Positions 20,434-27,716 of a stretch of 27,716 bases of DNA are shown in pieces. The DNA lies in assembly GCA_964200075.2 (NCBI GenBank), contig CAXNAA020000111.1, positions 1-27,716 of the forward strand. The letters are read 5' to 3'. The notes beneath the pieces were generated by a model. The model had not been told where the DNA came from. It ran no database searches and saw only the letters and a program-made list of their open reading frames with translations. This DNA comes from Sphacelaria rigidula (Eukaryota > Phaeophyceae > Sphacelariales). A program made the translations under genes and the position numbers. Position 1 is the stretch's first letter. Each line of letters starts with the position of its first letter.

Positions 20434-20464
<31 letters not shown>

Positions 20465-20705
20465 TCCTCACATTAAAAACCGTTCCGATATCTGCGCAGT
20501 ACTCCGTACTGGGCATCTGATGCGGACGTATTCCGTGGTCAAAGGCTAACTACTTCAATATAGTGTAAAAGAAAGTTTTAAAATAAAATCGGACCCGGAA
20601 AAAAAATCACACAAGCGCGATGCGAGAAGAAAAACAAAATGACATGACGAGTCCTCAAGGACGCGAAAATGATACGCGAAAATGATATGACAAGCCCTCG
20701 CGGAC
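18822..20705 (+). other. 5' internal region of the YR retroelement, no gag identified
   Basis: By position this should hold the element's first protein. Short plus frames exist at 18827-19183, 19437-19769 and 20051-20248, but no zinc knuckle, coiled coil or other gag feature could be identified. The decay seen downstream would explain this. It may also contain later insertions. A GTC/GTT microsatellite is at 20409-20462. Confidence 0.3.
20409..20462. repeat. GTC/GTT trinucleotide microsatellite
   Basis: About eight CGT/GTC units are followed by about ten TTG/GTT units. The order GTC then GTT is the reverse complement of the CAA then CGA order at 18567-18821, about 1.6 kb away. Confidence 0.95.
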
Positions 20706-22660
20706 ATGGCCACGACTGGCACCGAACTCATCTTCATCTACTATGAGGCAACCTTGGAGACATCTTCAAGGTCACGGCGGCAGTCTGGACTCTGGTGTCA
20801 CCGTCGAAGAATATCATCGATGACTGCCACCGCTTTGGAGAAGCCAAACGTTTGGAAAATTCACGAACACTGTAGAGTTAACAGTAACAGTACATGCCTC
20901 AGCCCCGATACCCAACTTAGCGAGAGCAAAAGCATACGGCAACTACGGTCGCGTTCGCGACCACCTCCCACAAGTCTGGGACAACCTGAGTGAGGATGTG
21001 AGGAGAAGCGCATGTCTAGTATTGCACCGGTCGGCCGTGAATGAAACCGACGGGCTACGATTCACAGTACTAAGTGCTGCAGTGACCAGCAAAGTACGTA
21101 TCATCCACGATTTCTCATTGGTCCTGAATCTCCGCCAGGAAAAGAAGGAGGGGCAAAATGGTTGAATCAACAGCCAAGAAGGGCGAGGATCCCTCTGCGG
21201 AGAAGCACTCCTAAAAATGCTGTACGAAACTCACATTGAGAAAGCAAAATCCGGACAAGAGTACCCTGCTGCCCAAAACGGAGGCAATGAACGCGTATAG
21301 GAACGCACGGATAGTCGTAAACCAAGCTTGAAAGCGTTGCTACGCAGTTGACGACACCCTAGTAGAAGATTTCCGCCTCAAGTTTGGGTGTTCTCCGGGT
21401 TTGGGGGTCTTGCTTGTAAGGTGTTCCAACATTCTCATTGTCAAACTACCCCCCGAGACGTGGAGCTCCTCGACGAGGATAAAACAGTGGTGCAACACTT
21501 GCAAGTCGTCCAAACCTGGAAGGAAGATCACCAACCCCACTATCCCGCAACGTTGTCATCACTCCCTGGAAAAGGAGAGACCCAGACGATGCATTGTTTG
21601 CGGTAATCTTTGTCGATGACTACACCTTGGTCAAAGTAAAGTCGGACAGCAATAAACAACCCGCACTAGTCGCCTCCGTGGCACTAGCGCCTGACCACAT
21701 GCGCAAATGTGGATCAGGGAAAATTGGCAGAATCCCTATTTTGGCTACCAACAAGCCTACAGGCTGGAACATTACTGTTGACGCGTTAGGATTCACGATG
21801 AATACACTTTCTATGCAAAGTTCGATTTCCGCCGATAAGATAGAGACGATCCGCGCCCTTTTCGAAACTGGCCGGTCGTATTCTGAGACTTGCGTGGAAA
21901 CTATGAAATCTAACGCCCGCCGTCGGAGCGGGAAAATCCTTTGCGGGTTAATTCCAAAGAGTGACCGACCTACACCAAGCGGTCCTGGGAAACAAAAACA
22001 TCGGCGACAAGTGAGAGACTAGGATGAGCGTTCCACGAGAACGCCGCGTTTTGGGAGTGGGCCATCGACAACCAACTTCTCGGGCTGGGGTGATCCCTCA
22101 CCGCAACGGTTCTCGCCCGCGTAAAACGCCACGCCACTCGCCACCATCTGTACGACGCCAGTCTAGAGGCCACGGGGTAGCTACTGCCCGGTGCTGAAGG
22201 CCTTCTGGCGTCGTGCTCTGGCATCACATCTCACGGTCGAACTCAGCAACGAGAAACAGAGAAACCTGCGCAAAAAATCTCCTAGAGTTGTGCGAAATGA
22301 TCATGACAGCATGCCTCGTCTACGTGTTTGTAGGAGAAGATCTCCGTGAACGAGATGTGTGGGTGTTAATACCGGGAAATAACATGTTGTCTATGTCATG
22401 GATAAATTTACGCCGTGGCTCGCAGGAAAGGCGAGCCGGCCTAATAGTGAACAAAATATGGGGTGAATGGGAACTGCGACCGACTGGCGCCCGAACGCTA
22501 AACACATGCGCGGAGTGGACAATACGCTTGCCGATGGAATCTCGAGGTGGTCCAAGCAAACGCAGAGTGGCTAACAGCAGGTCTCAATTGGGTGTAACAT
22601 GCAATAGGCCATTGAGAAAAACTTGCGTTTACATCGACAATACAAGACCTACTATCGACG
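20706..22660 (+). pseudogene. Decayed reverse transcriptase and RNase H of a DIRS/Ngaro-like retroelement
   Basis: The remnant is spread over all three plus frames with several stops and frameshifts. It begins with a connector region (IPNLARAKAYGNYGRVRDH from about 20909, then VWDNLSEDVRRS). The reverse transcriptase fingers follow: SKVRIIHDFS at about 21088-21114. Next come a palm stretch (RNARIVVNQA) and FRLKFG. The catalytic VDD box, here FVDDYTLV, is at 21609-21632. It is followed by VASVALAPDH and DALGFTMNT, typical of reverse transcriptases linked to tyrosine recombinases. RNase H begins after FWEWAIDNQLLG (22049-22084) and includes NLLELCEMIMT (22276 on) and GVDNTLADGISRW (22512-22550). 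In the block corresponding to GDN, the copy reads GNN at 22375-22383. It cannot make an active protein. Confidence 0.85.
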
Positions 22661-22663
22661 AAG

Positions 22664-23730
22664 GTGTTGGGTGAAGAGCTTCGGTCGATAATGACGAGGC
22701 ATGAGGACCAAACATGGGAAGGCCTGATACCCCCTTTCGCCCCTTTCGTACTTGTCAGGAAGACAGGGCCGATATGCACAAGAAGAGGAACCGATGCAGT
22801 TGCTTGCGCCCGCCTCGATGTGCGGCAGTACGAAATAAAGGTAAACAACACAGTTTGGGGTACGACCAGGGTGGAGGGAGATCGCGGGGATTACGTATTT
22901 TTGTGGGGAGACGGAGAGACGGCAGGGGTGACCGCCGGGGTTGCATTTATGGCGAGCCTGACTTTTGTGATGAGAATCAAAGTTCCACAGTACGCTCGTT
23001 CATATCAGAAATATAATATTTTCATGAGACGTGGGCGGGTTGGGAACTACCCACGGTGCATGGCAAGCTGGCCGCCGTTGGAGGTTAAGCCCCGATTGAG
23101 GAAACCCCGAATGATGGGCCTGCTGAACGGCGATTGGATGGGCGCAAGAAGTTGGTAGACAGCCGACTACAGTGAATTAGTATACTCGTAGCCCTCTCCT
23201 GGTTCCTGCCGTGCAGAGCTTCAGAAATTTGATCGTATGGTAATGGACTAGTGCACTCCGACTTTGTCCACCGAGGGGTGGCCCGATTTTTTTCGAAGGC
23301 TCGATCCCGCTGTTATAGAACGACGGGAAACAGGTACTGTAGAAGTCACACTCAAGGCGTCGAGGACTGAGTAAAATATTCAGGGGCGGTGGTCTCCGGG
23401 AAAAGTAGCTGACGAAGCTGAAGAGTTTAGCGACCAGAAAAATCAGGGTGCGCTATAACTCCCGTTAAAATTACCACACCTGCACGCAGGCCTCGGTGTC
23501 CTAGCGCCGTTGACGCAGACACGGCGCGGGGCGGGGTGGAAAGCTATCTTGGTACTCAAGACAGCTAGCTGGTTGGGCCGGTAGAGAGCTAACACAGTAC
23601 GCGCTAGAGTCGGGGAGGATAGGAGGAGCCACTCACCTAGCAGCACGAGGGGAGACCTCGCTGTAAATGCAGAGGATGGTATAGTGGAAATCTCAAGCGT
23701 TCATGCAGCAGATTTCGTTCATCAAGCATA
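22664..23730 (+). pseudogene. Decayed tyrosine recombinase (YR) of the same retroelement
   Basis: This follows the RNase H region directly. The start, LRSIMTRHEDQTWEGL, and FVLVRKTG resemble the SAM-like N-terminal domain of YR integrases. YFHETWAGWELPT is at 23017-23055. The catalytic-domain entry is LVALSWFLPCRASEI at about 23188-23229, with the first catalytic Arg at 23215-23217 followed by a stop. Box II survives as YALESGRIGGATHLAARG from 23598, with its Arg at 23616-23618. The residue normally His before SGR is Glu here. WKSQAFMQQ near 23685 aligns with the region holding the nucleophile Tyr, which is absent. Multiple stops and frameshifts make this a pseudogene. The presence of a YR instead of a DDE integrase puts the element in the DIRS/Ngaro/PAT order. 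Confidence 0.75.
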
Positions 23731-23925
23731 AGCTCGTTAGTGACTGCGATAATTTTGTGAAAATTCAACAGAGAAGGAGGAGCACATCGAAGTGCCTGCG
23801 TGGACAAGCATTGACCTACAAGCATTGACCAGCCCCGCACGTGGGGGACAATGGAAATCATGGGTTAGCTCGACAGTTTGTGTTCCCATGTGCGATGGTG
23901 GGACCGACAGGTTAGGGTCAGGTTG

Positions 23926-24102
23926 ATTTCTCGTTTTTTCCTCGGCTGTCTGTGATTCTCTGCCCTCCCTAGTGATCCATAGCCTTTGAGCCAAGAAAAA
24001 AAGAAGAAAGATTTTGGAAAAACGGCCTAAAGTCTGTTTGGTTTCTTGTTCCTCAGCTCTCTATGAATCTCTGCCCTCCCTCGTAATCTATAGCCTTTGG
24101 GC
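23926..24102. repeat. About 65-bp tandem duplication near the retroelement 3' end
   Basis: TTTCTCGTTTTTTCCTCGGC through ATCCATAGCCTTTGAGC (23926-23991) recurs as GTTTCTTGTTCCTCAGC through ATCTATAGCCTTTGGGC (24041-24102). The shared core is TCTCTGCCCTCCCT. The second copy ends just before the right terminal repeat. Confidence 0.85.
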
Positions 24103-24110
24103 TGAAACAA

Positions 24111-24329
24111 CGTGGAAATATTTTTGTACAGTAACAATCTGAGGTTTGTATCGTCAAGTGAAGAATTATTGAGGTGAATTCTCGTAGGGTCCGGGTACAG
24201 GGGCGGTCCGCAGCTCACCCCGCCCCACCCCCACTAGCTCAGCTGCTGTCACAAATAGGCACAACACTATGCGCCATCAAGTACGGAAAAAGCACCAACC
24301 AGTCGGAGATACCCAGTGAGATGTGTAGC
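24111..24329 (+). repeat. Right terminal direct repeat of the YR retroelement (putative)
   Basis: This is the partner of 18361-18556, starting GTGGAAATATTTTTGTAC and ending GATGTGTAGC. It lies about 0.4 kb after the recombinase remnant. It is the 3' boundary candidate, giving an element of roughly 6 kb. Ngaro-type elements have split direct repeats and others have plain terminal repeats. The sequence alone does not decide which applies. Confidence 0.55.
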
Positions 24330-24529
24330 ATCATTGCGGGCTTTTAACCTGAGCGGGTTACCCCGCCCGCCGCTTGGTGGAACCGGGGACTGGCCGAAGC
24401 CGCAGTCATGATAGATGATAGTGGTACGATTCTTGCGTTGTAACCAGAAGCGATGTCTGAGCAGCAGACAATCGTTTTGCTCTGTGTACAGTGACATACC
24501 TAATTCAGAACAGGGAATTCCCGTGCGAT

Positions 24530-25130
24530 GTTTGAATCATGTGCAGTTCCTTTCACGGTTCGGACAAATCATAATTCATACGGATTGACTCCCCATGAAT
24601 GTTGAACGCGAATCCTGTACGATGTACCAAAGAGTCATCCGGCATGAATCACGGGTGGTAAAGTTGTATGTTCAAGGGCATACCGCACGAATCACGGACC
24701 AGGAATGTGTACACTCCAAGTAGTATCAGACGAATCAAGAGTGCAGAATATGTACAAACCACACTTCCTGAATAAACCTTGGGTGGGAAACATGTACACT
24801 TGATTCATCTCGTATGAATCGAAGGGAGGGAACATGTGCGTACTATTTATGCTGCATGAACGAAGATTGGGGAACATGTACGCTTGATTCACGCTTGATT
24901 CACCTCGTACGTATGAAAGGTGGAGAACATGTACGTGTGATTCATGCTGCATGAACGGAAATTGGGGAACATGTATGTGTGATTCACCTCGTACGAATGG
25001 AAGGTGCAGATCGCGTGGCTATGATTCATCCTGCACGGATGAAAGGGGAGACACGTGTAGGCTTGATTCACCTCGTATGAATGGAAGGTAGAATACATGT
25101 ATATATATGATTTACGCAGTGTGAATCATA
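24530..25130. repeat. Minisatellite S2, 42-bp monomers in alternating A/B dimers, left part
   Basis: Type A units contain TTGATTCACCTCGTATGAAT and type B units contain TGATTCATGCTGCATGAA. Both are followed by GGAA or AAGG, then GGGGAACATGTACG. Neighbouring A and B units are 42 bp apart, giving an 84-bp higher-order period. Units at the left edge (24530-24760) are more diverged. Because 42 is a multiple of three, frames can stay open on the minus strand with a 14-residue period. I judge it non-coding, because two frames are open and stops interrupt the longer reads. Confidence 0.9.
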
Positions 25131-25590
25131 GGAAAATAAACAACTAGAAGAATCACCCCAGGCGCGCAGATGCGTGCTGTGCTATGCTGTACCGTACTGC
25201 CCGCGGACTGCAGAGTACGCTGCCGGAGATTCCCCGGAACCTCCCGCGAGAATGCGAGGACAACTCGTGCTGGTGCCGTGTTCTTCGCAAGTGTTCGTGG
25301 TATTGTATGCAGTATGTTCAGGTCAAGTGTCCCACAGAACACAACGTGCAACCACAAAAGGCTGTCAATAGCATAGCTCGGGGGGGCGGAAACTGGCTGG
25401 AAACAACGCTCTGGGCACGCAGACACGTGTGTCGTACTGTAGTTGTTTTACGTGTGAGAAAAAAATTGAAATTCGGTCCTTTGAAGATTTGGCTTTTGAG
25501 GGGTTCGCGACCTGTACGCTCTTATTTGCCTCCCCCACCTGCAACAGGGCCGCGCCACCGAAGAGTCGCGCCCCATGAAATGACAGGTGG
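25131..25590. other. Non-satellite DNA interrupting minisatellite S2
   Basis: About 460 bp with no satellite units separates the two halves of S2. It is GC-richer, has short frames on both strands, and contains a G run at 25381-25386. No inverted ends or target duplication were found, so it could be an insertion or a remnant of the array's original flank. Confidence 0.5.
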
Positions 25591-26130
25591 GAAAGAATAT
25601 GTTCACATGATTTATATCCAATAAACAAGAGGTGGAGAACATGTACGCATGATTCACGCTGCATAAATGAAAAGTGGGAAACAGGTACTCTTGACCCATC
25701 TTGAATGCACGGAAGGTAGGCAACATATACTGTACGTATGATTCATGCCGCATGAATGGAAATTGGGAAACATGTACGCTTGATTCGCCTCGGATGAGTG
25801 GAAGGTTGGGAACATGTACGCATGATTCATGCTGCATCAACGTAAATTGAGAATTATGTACGCTTGATTCACCTCGTATGAATAGAATGTGGAGAACGCG
25901 TGCCCATGATACTTGCTGAATGAATGGAAACTGGGAAACATGTACCAACGACTCACGCCATACGAATGGAGGATAGGAAACGTGTACCTTCGACGGTGTA
26001 CCGCACGAATCACGAACCCAAAACATGTACCGTACTTCAGAGTACAAATCACACCTTTTGTACGAACCGTATGATTGATTTGCACAAACATTGAATATGA
26101 GTCGAATCACGATTTCATTCGTCCGAACCG
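25591..26130. repeat. Minisatellite S2, right part
   Basis: The array resumes with GGAGAACATGTACGCATGAT and alternates A and B units again, for example GATTCATGCCGCATGAATGG, then TTGATTCGCCTCGGATGAG, then TGATTCATGCTGCATCAACG. It decays to the right after about 25990. A 245-codon minus frame (25448-26185) runs through it and into unrelated flank, which is best explained by the in-frame period. Confidence 0.9.
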
Positions 26131-26238
26131 TAAGCCATCGTTTGTTGATAAGCCCATGCAATTTACACAACACAACCTGGTGCAAGGAACAAACAAACCG
26201 GCACTCACTCCCTCATCACCATGTTTTGAGATGTTGAA

Positions 26239-26277
26239 CTTCAAATTTCAAATTTCAAATTTCAAATTTCAAATTTT
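26239..26277. repeat. (AAATTTC)n heptamer repeat
   Basis: Five tandem copies of the heptamer CAAATTT follow ACTT and end AAATTTTGAA. The unit is nearly its own reverse complement (TTTGAAATTTG), so the tract can fold back on itself. Confidence 0.95.
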
Positions 26278-27058
26278 GAACCAGAAATTCTTGGCCATCT
26301 TCCACCACCGACCTGTAACTTTACGCACATCGCACAGCCTCGTATCGCAGGTCACAATCAAAAGGCAAGGGGCTGTTTCTTTCGTGACAAGATACTTCAG
26401 CAAACTTACGCTCGAAAATTCCCAACCAAGTGACACAGGAGAAGGATGAAGAACGAAGAATGCAGTGATGCACTGCATGCAGCACCGCGTGATGTACTGT
26501 ACACTTGTTAACTGTCATTGCACTTCCTCTGCGTACGAGTACAACCTGTTGAAGTGCGATTTCAGTCGCGACAACTGTCATGCATAGATGTAGTAGAGCC
26601 TTCCGACAACAGAGAGGCGGGAAGGCAAAACGTATTGGGTACTACTCACCATTCTTGATGAAAGGTGTAGTGCAACCCCAGCATGCTCCCACAACGAGAA
26701 AACTCAGCGCAGTCGTTACCGACATGACCAAAACCAACAACAGATCTCCAATACTGATGTCTCTCCGGGAAGGGATCCCTGTTAATAACACGTACTGGCG
26801 TCATGACCCAACATCCATGTTTTAACTTACTTCGCTGGGTGTATTTCGTTACCGATATTGTTTGAGCCACCAAGTCGACATCATTTGTGATATCTTGAAG
26901 AGTCACTGGAAGTCAGTAACCCTTTTTCGAATACATGCAATGGTAAGGTAGAATGCAACGCGTAAGAGCCCTCCAATCACGGGTCTGAGCAGTCACCCTA
27001 AAACTGCTTAGAAGACGCGAGCATGGATCCGCAGACACCATCAACGACTGCAGCTTGA
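26278..27058. other. Unassigned stretch, no gene recognised
   Basis: The minus frame 26646-26906 and overlapping frames show no family resemblance. No repeat longer than a few bases was noticed. Confidence 0.35.
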
Positions 27059-27329
27059 CTACAGCGTCAGTAAACGTTGCGGCTTCAATTGTTGCAACTT
27101 CGATCGTTGCGACTGGGGTGAAAGAGGAAAAAAAAGCACAATGCGTCTTCTAAGATTGAAAATGGCAAGTTCCTTGGGCGCTCGGATAGGACTGTGCATC
27201 AGACACGCGCCGAGTAGGCCGATGCTACTGCCACCGTGTTTCACAGCCGTTGCTAAGGTAGCGACATCATGTGCTACTGAGGTAACACCCGCTACTAGCC
27301 CATCCTTGACTGGCCTAGCAGGTTTGTAA
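27059..27329 (-). CDS. Weak coding candidate, function unknown
   Basis: A minus-strand frame is open for about 90 codons. It reads GLVAGVTSVAHDVATLATAV, then HGGSSIGLLGACLMHSPIRA and PKELAIFNLRRR, ending LLTL-stop at 27059. The Ala/Val/Gly-rich first half followed by a basic tail looks protein-like. The bases ACAAACCTGCTAG just upstream could be a splice acceptor. I do not recognise the family, and a frame of this length is compatible with chance. Confidence 0.2.
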
Positions 27330-27716
27330 TCGTGTATTTAGAGCCGTGAGTGTGCCTTGGAGTTTTGAGAAAAGAACATGGATTTGCATTGGTAGGTTTG
27401 CATTTGGTTGTACATGGATTTGCGGTCGTGCTGGCCGTATACCCTTGGGAGCGGAAGATACCACCCCCTGTTCAAAGTGTAACATGCAAGAAGTATGTAC
27501 AGTAGTCAGCATCAGAAGTTTTCAGAATTCGTTGTTGTCCTTTTTTCTGAGTTTTTCTGGAGTGCCGTTCTGCACTATTACTTGAAAGTACTAGCGCCAG
27601 TAGATTTAGGGAGAAAGCGTAGGCTGCGCTCAAACTGCAGTGCTCAAGTTGGTGTTTTTGGGGCGATACGGACTTGATACCCCGTTTATCAGGAGGGTGG
27701 TATTGACCGTTGGTGG
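27330..27716. other. Unassigned window end
   Basis: ACATGGATTTGC occurs twice about 35 bases apart (27378 and 27413), with a partial third copy between. Otherwise there are only short frames and no recognised gene. Confidence 0.4.

Noticed and set aside
22664-23158. 164-codon plus frame taken as a separate intact gene
   Set aside because: Its start matches the YR N-terminus, but the recombinase signal moves to another frame at 23017, so the rest of the frame is a shifted read of the pseudogene.
24530-26130. Regular repeats considered as a CRISPR array
   Set aside because: There are no constant repeats with unique spacers. The units are contiguous, diverged 42-bp minisatellite monomers in a eukaryotic context.
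25448-26185. 245-codon minus-strand frame over minisatellite S2
   Set aside because: The 42-bp unit is a multiple of three, so a unit without stops stays open indefinitely. Two different frames are open over the same DNA, and the frame extends into unrelated flanks.

Overview
This window looks like repeat-rich, gene-poor eukaryotic nuclear DNA. The reasons are microsatellites and homopolymers throughout, several minisatellite arrays, foldback and MITE-like elements, tRNA-derived short repeats, a decayed reverse-transcriptase element, and one conserved protein exon preceded by a pyrimidine-rich AG splice acceptor. There is no bacterial-style operon, no rRNA and no intact tRNA gene. The lineage cannot be fixed from the sequence. 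A stramenopile (brown alga or relative) is my low-confidence guess, from many C/G homopolymers, a tyrosine-recombinase retroelement and an organellar group II intron fragment. A red alga or another protist is also possible.

Layout. 1-101 is a G homopolymer. 102-2480 holds short dispersed repeats, two tRNA-like SINE heads and a 27-bp duplication. 2485-2956 is a near-perfect foldback palindrome. 2957-5830 has no recognised gene, apart from a C-tract/dispersed-repeat block near 3.8 kb and a TTGA-rich tail near 4.2 kb. 5930-6562 is a decayed open frame of unknown family. 6643-7085 is a second foldback element with a 5-bp target duplication. 7304-7810 is a decayed, possibly gag/ORF1-like frame.

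A satellite with a roughly 42-bp unit and a TGACTCGAGTCA-like core lies at 9.9-10.5 kb. It recurs in the opposite orientation at 14.5-15.2 and 16.5-16.8 kb. Between the two blocks are a 300-bp MITE-like element (11640-11939) and the only confident nuclear gene piece, the terminal coding exon of a TMEM234-family membrane protein (12303-12466, minus strand). The satellite at 14.8 kb is interrupted by about 309 bp of AT-rich DNA encoding the maturase domain X of an organellar group II intron, a likely NUMT or NUPT.

18.36-24.33 kb is best read as one old retroelement. Diverged direct repeats of about 200 bp flank decayed reverse transcriptase, RNase H and tyrosine recombinase regions in that order, all on the plus strand. 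This is the arrangement of DIRS/Ngaro-type elements. A 255-bp CAA/CAG microsatellite sits just inside its left repeat.

24.53-26.13 kb is a second minisatellite (42-bp monomers in an alternating A/B dimer) split by about 460 bp of unrelated DNA. 26.2-27.7 kb holds a heptamer repeat and one weak coding candidate. No set of genes works together here. The window records several kinds of mobile and tandem DNA around one host gene end.
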